Source: Catenuloplanes niger (GTDB taxonomy: Bacteria; Actinomycetota; Actinomycetes; Mycobacteriales; Micromonosporaceae). From it: DNA of 64,000 bases. This document shows positions 42,648 through 51,048 of this stretch, piece after piece. Positions within the stretch are counted from its first letter, which is position 1, and every line of letters starts with the position of its first letter. The notes under the pieces are model-generated. The model saw nothing but the letters and a program-made list of their open reading frames with translations. It did not search any database and was not told the DNA's origin. The translations under genes were made by a program, and so were the position numbers. Location: contig NZ_JAVDYC010000001.1 in NCBI RefSeq assembly GCF_031458255.1, positions 8,666,501 to 8,730,500 on the forward strand, written 5' to 3'.

Positions 42648-42863
42648 ATGGACAACGGAACCGGCGCCACGCGCCGCAACATCCCGGCGCGGACGCCGAT
42701 CAGCCTGGCCGCCATCCTGGTCGGCGTGATCGTCCTGGTCACCACGGCCCCCGACGTGCTCCGCGGCGAGGTCGCCATCCTGCCGGTGTTCGCCGTGGTG
42801 GCGGCGCTGGCCGCGATCGCCGTCGGCGTGGCCGGCCTGATCGGCGCCGCCCGTCACCCCTGA
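42648..42863 (+). CDS. Small two-helix membrane protein
   Basis: The 71-residue protein has a short basic N-terminus (NGTGATRRNIPARTP), a membrane helix (ISLAAILVGVIVLVTTAP), a short loop and a second helix (ILPVFAVVAALAAIAVGVAG). An excellent ribosome site (AGGAGG) precedes the ATG at five bases. Both ends should face the cytoplasm by the positive-inside rule. No family recognised. It stands alone, followed immediately by a long perfect palindrome. Confidence 0.75.
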   Translation: MDNGTGATRRNIPARTPISLAAILVGVIVLVTTAPDVLRGEVAILPVFAVVAALAAIAVGVAGLIGAARHP

Positions 42864-42868
42864 TCCCA

Positions 42869-42908
42869 CTCCTACGGGTACGACCGCCGGCGGTCGTACC
42901 CGTAGGAG
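42869..42908. terminator. Perfect 40-bp palindrome, likely terminator
   Basis: Two 20-bp arms (CTCCTACGGGTACGACCGCC and its exact complement) abut with no loop, five bases after the stop of the small membrane protein. The RNA would form a very stable hairpin; no U-tract follows. A dyad-symmetric protein-binding site is an alternative. Confidence 0.7.
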
Positions 42909-43081
42909 CGGTCACGGGAAGCCATGTCAGGCCAGGCGGCCGCGGAGGCCGGCGAGGACGCGGTCGTAGCGGTACCTGCCGGTGGCCACCCCGATGCCGG
43001 TCGGCATCACCGGGCCGAGCCGGCCGGTCGGGGCGACCCCCGCTTCGCGCGTCCATCCGCCCGTCGCGTCATGATCTCAGA

Positions 43082-43492
43082 ATGTCCGCATCGTATCGAG
43101 GGCCGTTCGTCGGGGTCAGCGCCGTGGTGATCCGGGACGGGGCCGTCCTGCTCGGCCGGCGGCGGGGCGCGCACGGGCCCGGCACCTGGGCGTTTCCCGG
43201 CGGCAAGGTGGACGCCGGTGAGGACCCTGCGGTGACCGTGGCCCGGGAGCTGCGGGAGGAGACCGGTCTGCGGGCCACCCGCGTCGAGCCGGTCCGCTGG
43301 ACCAGCGACCTGTTCCCGGACAGCGGCCTGCACTACGTCACGCTGCACCACCTGGTCGAGGCGGACGGCGAGCCGGAGGTCCGGGAGCCGGACAAGGCGC
43401 ACGAGTGGCGCTGGTGGCCGGATCTCGAACGCCTTCCGGAACCGCTGTTCGGCCCGGCCGCCGCGCTGTGGGCGACCGGCTGGCGTCCCTGA
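43082..43492 (+). CDS. NUDIX hydrolase, MutT/MTH1-like
   Basis: The 136-residue protein carries a complete Nudix box (about residues 40-62: GGKVDAGE ... RELREETGL), matching GX5EX7REUXEEXGU with all metal-binding Glu present. Flanking strands are typical (GVSAVVIRDGAVLLGRRRGA; HEWRWWPDLERLP). It should hydrolyse a nucleoside diphosphate derivative, for example oxidised nucleotides; substrate unproven. The ATG lacks a ribosome site and is probably leaderless. The preceding 170 bp contain only a possible 3' gene remnant on the other strand. Confidence 0.82.
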   Translation: MSASYRGPFVGVSAVVIRDGAVLLGRRRGAHGPGTWAFPGGKVDAGEDPAVTVARELREETGLRATRVEPVRWTSDLFPDSGLHYVTLHHLVEADGEPEVREPDKAHEWRWWPDLERLPEPLFGPAAALWATGWRP

Positions 43493-43510
43493 CCGGCTGA
43501 CCCGGCCGGG

Positions 43511-44752
43511 TCAGCCCCGGCGGCGGCCGGCCATCCACTGCCAGAGGTGGGTGCCGTCGACGCTCGGGTCGTTGCGCGCGACGTAGATCCAGGACCAGTG
43601 GCCGTTGAACCGGTAGCCGTTCCGGACGACCTGGTCGTAGAGCGTGCGCAGCGCGCCCGGGATCAGGTCGGCGGCGTGCACCGTGTTCGGCACCGGCGGG
43701 ACCGTGGGGTCGTCCATCGAGGTGACCAGCCACGTCGGCGTGGTGATCGCGGTCAGCTCCGCGTCCGGGATCAGCGGCGGCGCGCCGGTGCCGCCGAGCG
43801 GCATGACCACACCGCAGATTGGTACGGACGAGGCGAACAGGTCGCGGTAGACCGTGGTCATCTTCAGGCTCATGTAGCCGCCGTTGCTGCAGCCGACGAC
43901 GTGGACGCGGGAGCGGTCGACCGGGTGGCGGCGGGCTACCTCGTCGATGATCTCCCGGATCAGCGGCGCGAACCGGTCGCCGTCCTCCATCCAGAACGAC
44001 GTGCTCTGCGGCGCCACCACGTACGCCCCGGCGAAGATCTTCTGGGCCTCGGGGGTGGCGAACCCGAGCGCGCCGCGGTTCGCGCGCAGCTGGGTCTCGT
44101 TGTCGTAGTAGCCGTCCGGCAGCGACGCGCCCTCGCCGCCGCCGTGCAGCCACACGATCAGCGGCCGCCGGCCGGCCCGGCGGCCGGGGGAGTAGAGCCG
44201 GTACTTCATGCCGGACGCGGACTCGTGGTGGCTGAACGCGTCCACCTCCGGGTCGGCGAGCCGGCCCTGGGTGAACCCGGTGATCGTGACCGCGCGGCCG
44301 TGGCGCAGCCGGATCGGCGCGTGCTGCGTGATCGTGTACGTCAGGGCGAGCCGGACGTTGCGGCCGCGGTCGAGCACGTAGCCGAGCGTGTTGCCGCCGG
44401 CGACGCCCTCGCCGTGGGCCAGCGTGAGCACGACGTCGCCGTGCCGGTCGAGCCGGGCCTCGGTGACGGTGCGATCCAGGTCGTAGAGGCCGGCGGTGTT
44501 CGGCAGCGGGCTGGTCGCGGTGGCGTGCACGCCGAACGTGCCCGGCGTCAGGCTCGCCGGGTCGATCGCCCCGAGCCGCGAGGTGCCGAGCGTGACGGAG
44601 ACGACCTGCTCGCCGCCGTCCAGCGTCCGCGCGTCGAGCCGGAACCGCACGGTCGTGGCGTGCCCGCCGGCGGAGGCGGCACCGGGCAGGGCGAGACCGG
44701 CGGCGGCGCCCGCTCCGGCGGTCAGGACGAGACGACGGCTGATCGCGGCCAT
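43511..44752 (-). CDS. Tat-exported esterase/polyhydroxybutyrate-depolymerase-like alpha/beta hydrolase
   Basis: The 413-residue protein has a twin-arginine signal (ISRRLVLTAGAGAAAG, Ala-rich, cleaved near GAASA). An N-terminal beta-sandwich (about 30-170) precedes an alpha/beta-hydrolase domain: LIVWLHGGGEG (oxyanion), the nucleophile VGCSNGGYM near residue 290, an Asp in SMDDPTVPP and a His in DGTHLWQWM at the C-terminus. The GCSNGG elbow and HGGGEG are typical of PHB depolymerase/feruloyl-esterase-like enzymes. Extracellular polymer or ester breakdown is likely. ATG with GGGAG upstream. Confidence 0.82.
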   Translation of the reverse strand: MAAISRRLVLTAGAGAAAGLALPGAASAGGHATTVRFRLDARTLDGGEQVVSVTLGTSRLGAIDPASLTPGTFGVHATATSPLPNTAGLYDLDRTVTEARLDRHGDVVLTLAHGEGVAGGNTLGYVLDRGRNVRLALTYTITQHAPIRLRHGRAVTITGFTQGRLADPEVDAFSHHESASGMKYRLYSPGRRAGRRPLIVWLHGGGEGASLPDGYYDNETQLRANRGALGFATPEAQKIFAGAYVVAPQSTSFWMEDGDRFAPLIREIIDEVARRHPVDRSRVHVVGCSNGGYMSLKMTTVYRDLFASSVPICGVVMPLGGTGAPPLIPDAELTAITTPTWLVTSMDDPTVPPVPNTVHAADLIPGALRTLYDQVVRNGYRFNGHWSWIYVARNDPSVDGTHLWQWMAGRRRG

Positions 44753-44834
44753 GCGGAACTCCCTCGATTGGAACGAGGCGTGTCGATGTCCGCAAACCTA
44801 TCGTGTGGGAAATGCCCCGGCAACACTCCAGAAA

Positions 44835-44856
44835 CGCCCCGCCCGCGGGCGGGGCG
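44835..44856 (-). terminator. Terminator after the lnt gene
   Basis: A perfect palindrome, CGCCCCGCCCG with its complement, followed on the minus strand by TTT, lies 15 bp past the stop of the N-acyltransferase gene and separates it from the esterase. Confidence 0.7.
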
Positions 44857-44870
44857 TCACCGGCGGCGGC

Positions 44871-46526
44871 TCAGCGGGACGCGCGCCGCATCCGGAGTGC
44901 GGCGAGCGCGGCGAGCGTGAGCAGCGACGCGGCGGCCAGCGCGACCGGCAGGACGACGCGGAGCCGGGTGGCGGGCGTCAGCCCGTCCCGCAGCGTCACG
45001 GTCTGCACCATGGCGCCGGCCCGGAACGTGGGCAGCCGGTCGATCGTGCTGCCGTCCGCCGCGATGATCGCGCTGGTGCCGACCGTGGAGACGTTGACCA
45101 CGTCGCGGCCGGTCTCGATCGCGCGGACCCGGGCGATCGCGAGCTGCTGCACGCTCTCGTCCGTGGTGCCGAAGTCGCCGTTGTTGGACTGGGCCAGGAT
45201 CACCTGGGCGCCGCGGACCGGCAGGTCGGCGATCACGTCGTCGGCGGTGATGTCGAAGCAGATCGCGGAGCCGAGCCGCATCCCGGACACCTCGAGCACG
45301 CCCTCGCGGGTGCCGGGCACGTAGTCGCGGGCGACCATGCCGATCAGGTCCGGCACGATCGCGGCGTAGAACGCGCGGTCCGGCACGTACTCACCGAACG
45401 GCACCGGCCGCTTCTTGTCGTAGTGGTCCGACGGCGCGGACGCGCCCGGCTCCCAGGCCAGGCTGGTGTTGTAGTACTGCCCGTCCCGTTTCGTGATGGT
45501 GCCGAAGACCAGCGGCGCGTCCATCGCCTCGGTGAGCTGCCGGATCCGGGTCTGCCCCTCCGGGTAGCGCAGCGGGTCGAGGTCCGCGCCGTCCTCCGGC
45601 CAGACCACCACGTCGACGTCCTGACCCAGCAGCGGCGCGGTGGCCAGCTCCTGCGCGGCCAGCAGGTCCCCGCGCGTCTTCTTCGTGAAGTACCCGGCCG
45701 GCCCGTTGCCCTGCACCGCGGCCACGGTGATCTCCCCGGTCGCCGGCACGTGCGCGATCGGTACCAGCGCGAGCGCGAGCACCGCGAGTGACCAGCCGGC
45801 CAGCGCCGGGACCGGCAGCGCGCGGCGCCGGCCCGGGGCGTCCGCCGGTGCGCGGTCCGCGTCGTGCCCGGCGGCCACGCGCACGCGCCGGGCGCGGACC
45901 GTGGCGCGAACGATCTGGAAGGCGGCCGCGGCGATCGCGACCAGGACGAACGACAGGCCGGACGTGCCGACCCAGGACAGCAGCGGCGCGAGCGGGCCCT
46001 CGCTGTGCGAGAAGCCGACCCGGCCCCAGGAGAAGCCGTTGTACGGCCAGCGGGCCGCGACCTCCTCCCGGGTCACCCACAACCCGGCCGCCAGCAGCGG
46101 GTACAGCAGGAAGGCGCCGCGCCGGCCCGGCAGCACCGAGGCGGTCAGCCGGGACGCGACCGCGATCAGCCCGCAGCCCACCGCGAAACTCGCCGCCTGC
46201 GACGCGGAGAGCGCGAACCACGGCACCGGGCCGAGGTAGAGCCCGCTCCACGACACGTGCACCAGGTAGAACGCCAGCCCGGCCAGCAGCCCGAGCCCGG
46301 CACCGGCGCGGAAGCGCACCCCGTCGACGGCCGCGAGCACCAGCGCCACGCCGGCCAGCGTCAGCGGCCACCAGCCCAGACCCGGGAAGCCGAGGTCCAT
46401 CACGACGCCGCCGGTCACGGCCACGGGCACCCGCCACAGCACGGCGAGCCGGCGGCCGGTGAGCCGCGGTCGCGCCGGTCGCGCCCGCGTCTCCGCAGGT
46501 GCGGGCGCCGTGATGTCCACCGTCAT
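44871..46526 (-). CDS. lnt: Apolipoprotein N-acyltransferase
   Basis: The 551-residue protein has an N-terminal membrane region of about six helices (PGLGWWPLTLAGVALVLAAV; FYLVHVSW) and a C-terminal nitrilase-like domain. The catalytic triad is visible: Glu in VVWPEDG, Lys in HYDKKRPVPFGEYVP and Cys in GSAICFD. The family motif SNNGDFG follows. Lnt adds the third acyl chain to lipoproteins at the outer face of the membrane. A final membrane helix (VVLPVALAAASLLTLAALAA) closes the protein. The start is the ATG before TVDITAP; the frame stays open 17 codons further without a better site. Confidence 0.88.
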   Translation of the reverse strand: MTVDITAPAPAETRARPARPRLTGRRLAVLWRVPVAVTGGVVMDLGFPGLGWWPLTLAGVALVLAAVDGVRFRAGAGLGLLAGLAFYLVHVSWSGLYLGPVPWFALSASQAASFAVGCGLIAVASRLTASVLPGRRGAFLLYPLLAAGLWVTREEVAARWPYNGFSWGRVGFSHSEGPLAPLLSWVGTSGLSFVLVAIAAAAFQIVRATVRARRVRVAAGHDADRAPADAPGRRRALPVPALAGWSLAVLALALVPIAHVPATGEITVAAVQGNGPAGYFTKKTRGDLLAAQELATAPLLGQDVDVVVWPEDGADLDPLRYPEGQTRIRQLTEAMDAPLVFGTITKRDGQYYNTSLAWEPGASAPSDHYDKKRPVPFGEYVPDRAFYAAIVPDLIGMVARDYVPGTREGVLEVSGMRLGSAICFDITADDVIADLPVRGAQVILAQSNNGDFGTTDESVQQLAIARVRAIETGRDVVNVSTVGTSAIIAADGSTIDRLPTFRAGAMVQTVTLRDGLTPATRLRVVLPVALAAASLLTLAALAALRMRRASR

Positions 46527-46712
46527 GCCGTGCGTCTCCTCCGAGGTCGGCCGTTCGTGAACCCCGATCACGTTCACGACCAGCGGGTACGGAGTATCAC
46601 AGCCGATCCTGAGAGCGGCGCTCAGCGGGGTCCTCGGCGATCATCACGTGCCGCGTCGTCGGCATCGTGGCGCCACGTGCGGCCTCGGCGCCGTCCGGCC
46701 GCGCCCCGGGGG

Positions 46713-47909
46713 TCAGCCGCGGGAGCGGAACGAGTCGTAGGCCGGTTTCCGGGTGCCGTCGGCGCGCAGCAACCCGAAGTGGCCCTCCCGGTCGGCGCCG
46801 CCGAAGTCGCGCAGCGTGTAGTAGAGCAGCGGGCCGGTGCCGGGGATCTCGCCGGTCCACAGCGCGTAGAGGTCGGGCAGCAGGTCGGCCTGGGCGCTCT
46901 CGCCGATCGACGGGCGGCCGCCGGTGGGCGCGCCGGTCTCGGTGCCCCAGAGCGTCGTGGCGCCGTCGCCGTTCGCGTCCATCAGCGCGCGGACCTCGCG
47001 GGCGGTCGCCATCTCGCCGCTGTCCGGTGCCGGGGCGTCCGGGTACGGGTGCACGGCCACGGCGTCGCAGGCGTCCCGCAGCCCGCGGTCGTAGAGCGCG
47101 CGGTACCAGTCGAGCGTCGGTACGCCGGTCGCGCCGCCGCCGGTGCCGCCGGAGAGCACGACCGCGTCCGGGTCGGCCGCGTGGATCGCCCGGTAGGTCT
47201 CGGCCAGCAGCGCGGCGTAGGCGTCCGGGTCCGGTGCCGGGCTCCAGGCGACCGGCAGGTTCGGCTCGTTCCAGATCTCCCAGTGGCCGACCCGCCCCCG
47301 GTAGCGCTGCACGGCCATGGTCGCGAACGCGGCGAAGCCGGCCCGTTGCGGCGCGGTCGCCGGGCCGTGGTTCCACGCGGTGCCGGGTGGGCGGGCCCAG
47401 ATCGCGGTGCTGCCGAGGATGAGCAGCACGTCCAGGCCGCGGGCCCGGGCGGCGTCGACGCCGCGGTCCAGCCGGGACCAGTCGAACGTGCCGCGCGCGA
47501 CCTCGATCTCCGACCAGGCCGCGTCGAAGCGCACCCAGCCGGCGCCGAGCGCGGCGACCCGGTCCAGGTCCGGGCCGGGGTCGGCGTAGAGCAGCCGGTG
47601 ACCGGGGATCGCCACCCCGGCCCGCGGGTCCCGCCTCGCCGCCGGGGCGGCCGGGGCCGCCGGTGGGGCGGACGGGCCGGGCGCCGTCCCGAGCAGCGCG
47701 GACGACCAGGGCGCGGGCGCGGGTGCCGCGGGTGCCGGCGGGGCGGGTGCCGGTGGTGGGGCGGCCGGTGCGGCCGGCGGCGGGGCGGCGCGCCGGGCCG
47801 GGATGCCGCCGGCCGCCACGAGCAGCGCCGCGGGCAGGACCAGCGCGACGACGGCGGCCATCGCCCACCGGGCCCGGGTGCGGGCCCGGCGTCGTCCGGA
47901 CCGAATCAT
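46713..47909 (-). CDS. Membrane-anchored or secreted GH39/GH5-like glycoside hydrolase (PslG-like)
   Basis: The 398-residue protein has an N-terminal signal anchor (WAMAAVVALVLPAALLVAAG), an Ala/Pro linker (about residues 40-95) and a TIM-barrel glycosidase. The acid/base Glu lies in HWEIWNEPNLPVAW and the probable nucleophile Glu in LWGTETGAP; GWVRFDAAWSEIE marks the first barrel strands. PslG-type GH39 enzymes sit in exopolysaccharide loci and cut the polymer during export or remodelling. Divergent from the polysaccharide glycosyltransferase run across a 303-bp promoter region, which supports that role. The ATG follows GAGG at seven bases. Confidence 0.82.
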   Translation of the reverse strand: MIRSGRRRARTRARWAMAAVVALVLPAALLVAAGGIPARRAAPPPAAPAAPPPAPAPPAPAAPAPAPWSSALLGTAPGPSAPPAAPAAPAARRDPRAGVAIPGHRLLYADPGPDLDRVAALGAGWVRFDAAWSEIEVARGTFDWSRLDRGVDAARARGLDVLLILGSTAIWARPPGTAWNHGPATAPQRAGFAAFATMAVQRYRGRVGHWEIWNEPNLPVAWSPAPDPDAYAALLAETYRAIHAADPDAVVLSGGTGGGATGVPTLDWYRALYDRGLRDACDAVAVHPYPDAPAPDSGEMATAREVRALMDANGDGATTLWGTETGAPTGGRPSIGESAQADLLPDLYALWTGEIPGTGPLLYYTLRDFGGADREGHFGLLRADGTRKPAYDSFRSRG

Positions 47910-48212
47910 GAAAATCCTCTATTCGTGAACCGGTCTCACGTGTGAGAACGGTGTGGCAACCGAAATTAACATTGACGTTCCTTGTTCAACCTGTCCGATG
48001 TGCACTACGGTATCGCTGCGTTACTCGCCGTTGTTTCCGGCACGGGCAAGGGGGACCCCCAACGACTTTTCCGCACGGGGGCGGACTTCCATCAGGCATG
48101 CGAGCTGCTGACTCGCAAATTTGCATCCCGAGACCCCGGATGCGCCTGGAATGGTGTGGAGCAACTATTACATTGTTGTTTCTCGATGCTCACTGCCTTG
48201 AAACGGAGAATC
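47910..48212. promoter_or_regulatory. Divergent promoter region with long leader of the glycosyltransferase operon
   Basis: This 303-bp stretch is more AT-rich than its surroundings. It contains TTGACG (47973-47978) and a TATTAC-type block near 48164-48172 that may be promoter elements for the plus strand. The self-complementary GGGGGACCCCC is centred near 48056. If transcription starts at the left promoter, the operon would have a leader of about 200 nt. No small gene with convincing bias is seen. Confidence 0.4.
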
Positions 48213-48998
48213 ATGGCGACCGTATCGGTCATCATCCCCGCGTACAACGAGCAGCAGAACATCCCGCAGACGATCGCGGCCATTCCCGCGGCCCGGCTGC
48301 GCGCGGCCGGCTACGACGTCGAGATCCTGGTCGTGGACAACGCGTCCACCGACGAGACCGGGCGGCTGGCCCGCGAGCACGGCGCCAGGGTACTGGTGCA
48401 GCCGGTCCGCGGCTACGGCAACGCGTACCGGGCCGGCTTCGCCAACTGCGTCGGCGACGTGATCGCGACCGGGGACGCGGACCTGACGTACCCGTTCGAG
48501 ATCCTGCCCGAGGCGGTGCACCGGCTGGAGACCGACCGGCTGGACTTCCTCACCACCGACCGGCTGGCCCGGCTGGACCCGCAGTCGATGACCCGCTCGC
48601 ACATCTGGGGCAACCACGCGCTCAGCTTCGTCACCCGCCAGCTGTTCGCGGTGCCGTTCCGCGACTCCCAGTCCGGCATGTGGATCTTTCGGCGGCACCT
48701 GCTGGACCGGATGCGGCTGCGCTCCGGCGGCATGGCGTTCTCCCAGGAGCTGAAGGTGGAGGCGTACCGCAGCGGCTTCCGGTGCGCGGAGATCCCCATC
48801 TCCTACTACCCGCGCGGCGGCGAGACGAAGAACCGCACCGTGGTCGACGGCATCGGCAACCTCAGCCAGCTCATCGCGGCCCGGCTGCGCAACGGCCGGC
48901 GGGCGCCCGCGCACGCCGCCCCGGGCCGTCCGCTGCTGTCCGCGACCGTGCCCGCGGCCGGCACCGCCGCGCACGCCGACCGGCACGCACGGGACTGA
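48213..48998 (+). CDS. Family 2 glycosyltransferase, dolichyl/polyprenyl-phosphate sugar synthase-like
   Basis: The 261-residue protein has the GT-A start VSVIIPAYNEQQNIP, VVDNASTDET, and the metal-binding DADLTYPFE motif; SQSGMWIFRR and FSQELKVEAYRSGF match polyprenyl-phosphate mannose/glucose synthases. There is no C-terminal membrane helix. It should transfer a sugar from a nucleotide donor to a lipid carrier, a plausible early step of the polysaccharide pathway. The ATG follows CGGAGA at close spacing; 77 codons of open frame upstream lack coding bias and are taken as leader. First gene of the tight operon that runs to 57.6 kb. Confidence 0.85.
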   Translation: MATVSVIIPAYNEQQNIPQTIAAIPAARLRAAGYDVEILVVDNASTDETGRLAREHGARVLVQPVRGYGNAYRAGFANCVGDVIATGDADLTYPFEILPEAVHRLETDRLDFLTTDRLARLDPQSMTRSHIWGNHALSFVTRQLFAVPFRDSQSGMWIFRRHLLDRMRLRSGGMAFSQELKVEAYRSGFRCAEIPISYYPRGGETKNRTVVDGIGNLSQLIAARLRNGRRAPAHAAPGRPLLSATVPAAGTAAHADRHARD

Positions 48999-48999
48999 C

Positions 49000-50139
49000 G
49001 TGCGCATCCTGATCGTCTCCAGCTACTTCCCGCCGCACATCGGCGGCGTCGAGGCCGTCGCACACCGGCAGGCACGCGTGCTCGCCGCGCACGGGCACGA
49101 CGTCGCGGTCGCGACCGGCCGCGTCGACCCGCACCTGCCGGAGTACGCGCGGGAGCACGGGTTCTCCGTCTGGCGGCTGCCCGCGGCGAACCCGGTCGAG
49201 CGGCGCACCGGTGTGCCGTACCCGTTGATGGGCGCGGGTTTCTGGCACGGACTGCGCCGGCTGGTGACCTGGTCGGAGGTGGTGCACGTGCACGACGTGC
49301 TGTACCAGCCGCCGCAGGCCGCCGCGCTGCTGGCCGTGCGTGCCGGGCGGCCGCTGTTCGCCACCCAGCACGTCGGCCCGGCCACCCACCCGCACCCGCT
49401 GGTCCGCGGCGTCGAGCACACGGTCGGCACGGTCGCGGGCCGGCTGATCTGGCCGCGCTGCCGGTCCGTGGTCGCCTACAACCCGCGGGTCGTGGCGCAC
49501 CTGCGGGCCGGTGGCGTGCCCGCGGACCGGATCGCGCGCGCGGAGATCGGCGTGGACACGGACACGTTCGCGCCCGGGCCACCGGACCCGGCGCTGCGCG
49601 CGGCCTGGGGCCTGCCGGCCGAGGGAAGGATCGTGCTCTTCGTCGGGCGGATGATCGCCAACAAGGGGTACCAGAGCGTGCTCGCCGCCGCCGGTCCCGG
49701 CCGGCACGTGGTGCTGGCCGGCTCCGGCACCCCGGCCGGGCCGATACCGCCGGGCGCCACCTGGCTCGGGCCGGTGTCCCCGGACCGGCTGCCCGGCCTC
49801 TACCGGCTCGCGGACGTGTTCGTGCTGCCGTCCCGCGGCGAGGTGTTCCCGATCGTGGCCCGCGAGGCGATGGCCACCGGGCTGCCCGTGGTGCTCACCG
49901 ACAGCCCGCGCTACGACGACTACGACGTCGACCGCGCGCTGCTGCGCCTGGTCGCGCCGGAGCCCGCACCGGTCCGGGCCGCGATCGACGCCGTGCTCGC
50001 CGACGACGCGCTGCGCCGGCGGATGGGCGCCTGGTCCCGCACGTTCGCACTCCGGCACTTCGACGCGGCGGCCGCCGACGACGCGCTGCTGCGCCTGTAC
50101 GACGACACGCCGGCGGTGCCGGCCGGAGGGACCCGATGA
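49000..50139 (+). CDS. Family 4 glycosyltransferase
   Basis: The 379-residue GT-B protein begins ILIVSSYFPPHIGGVEAVAH (the Gly-rich acceptor loop). Its C-terminal domain carries IVLFVGRMIANKGYQSVLAA, GPVSPDRLPGLYRLADVFVL and the donor-binding SRGEVFPIVAREAMATGLPV, with the E-x7-E motif present. It should be a retaining transferase acting on a lipid-linked glycan at the inner membrane. GTG start one base after the upstream stop; its own stop overlaps the next ATG. Confidence 0.87.
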   Translation: MRILIVSSYFPPHIGGVEAVAHRQARVLAAHGHDVAVATGRVDPHLPEYAREHGFSVWRLPAANPVERRTGVPYPLMGAGFWHGLRRLVTWSEVVHVHDVLYQPPQAAALLAVRAGRPLFATQHVGPATHPHPLVRGVEHTVGTVAGRLIWPRCRSVVAYNPRVVAHLRAGGVPADRIARAEIGVDTDTFAPGPPDPALRAAWGLPAEGRIVLFVGRMIANKGYQSVLAAAGPGRHVVLAGSGTPAGPIPPGATWLGPVSPDRLPGLYRLADVFVLPSRGEVFPIVAREAMATGLPVVLTDSPRYDDYDVDRALLRLVAPEPAPVRAAIDAVLADDALRRRMGAWSRTFALRHFDAAAADDALLRLYDDTPAVPAGGTR

Positions 50140-51047
50140 CGCTCACCGTGGTGGTGCTGACCTACGACAGCGCCGAGACCGTCGACGCGTGCCTGCGGTC
50201 CGTCGCGGAACAGGACCCGCGACCGGTGGAGATCATCGTCGTGGACGACGACTCCGCCGACCGTACCCTCGAGATCACGGCCGCGTTCGCGGCACACAGC
50301 CCGGTCCCGGTACGGGTGCTGCGCAACGGCGCCCGCAACATCTCCCGCGGCCGCAACATCGGGCTCGCGGCCGCGACCACGCCGATCGTGGCGTTCCTCG
50401 ACTCGGACGCGTGCGCCGACCCCGGCTGGCTCGCCGGGATCGAGGCCGCGTTCGCCGCGCACCCGGACGCCGCGGTCGTCGGCGGCGGTGTGGAGACCGC
50501 GTACGCCACCCGGTTCGCGCGTGCGATCGCGGTCAACGACGGCGCGGTCCGGTCCGCCGCCGCCACCGGCTCCCTGCTGGTCTGCGGCGCGAACCTGGCC
50601 GTGCACCGCGACCGCGCCGGCGGCGCCGGCTTCGACGAGCGGTGGGTGTACGCGGAGGACATCGAGTTCGCGCACCGCGTCCGCCGCTGGGTGATCGCAC
50701 CCGAGGCCCGGGTCCGGCACGCCAGCCGCGCCACGCCCCGCCGCTACCTGCGTCAGATGTACCGGTACGGCATGTGGAAGGCCCGCTACACCCGGCACAC
50801 CGGGCACGTGCGGCTGGTCGACTACTCGGCCAGCGCCGCGCTGGTCGGCACGGCCGGGCTGGCGCTGCTGCTCGGCCCGGTGTGGCTGCTGGCCTACCCG
50901 GCGTTCTGCGCGGCGGAGACCGCCGTGGTTGCCGCGTTCCGGCGGCCCGCGCCCTGGCTGCTGCCGCTGATGTTCCTCGGCTGGCTGGTCAAGAACGCGG
51001 CCTGGGGACTCGGCATGCTCGCCGGTTTCGCCCGCCCGGCGGTCTGA
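50136..51047 (+). CDS. Family 2 glycosyltransferase with C-terminal membrane helices
   Basis: The 303-residue protein starts LTVVVLTYDSAETVDACLRS and has the GT-A motifs VVDDDSADRT, ISRGRNIGL, FLDSDACADPGW (DxD) and DERWVYAEDIEFAHRVRR (catalytic ED). Two to three hydrophobic helices follow (LVGTAGLALLLGPVWLLAYP; WLLPLMFLGWLVKNAAWGLG). It probably extends the growing repeat unit at the membrane. The ATG overlaps the previous stop (ATGA). Confidence 0.87.
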   Translation: MTLTVVVLTYDSAETVDACLRSVAEQDPRPVEIIVVDDDSADRTLEITAAFAAHSPVPVRVLRNGARNISRGRNIGLAAATTPIVAFLDSDACADPGWLAGIEAAFAAHPDAAVVGGGVETAYATRFARAIAVNDGAVRSAAATGSLLVCGANLAVHRDRAGGAGFDERWVYAEDIEFAHRVRRWVIAPEARVRHASRATPRRYLRQMYRYGMWKARYTRHTGHVRLVDYSASAALVGTAGLALLLGPVWLLAYPAFCAAETAVVAAFRRPAPWLLPLMFLGWLVKNAAWGLGMLAGFARPAV

Positions 51048-51048
51048 C

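Noticed and set aside
42927-43081. Minus-strand stretch ending GVATGRYRYDRVLAGLRGRL A before a stop
   Set aside because: Looks like a possible C-terminal remnant, but only 49 codons are open, no start or ribosome site exists and no family was recognised; too weak to call a gene.
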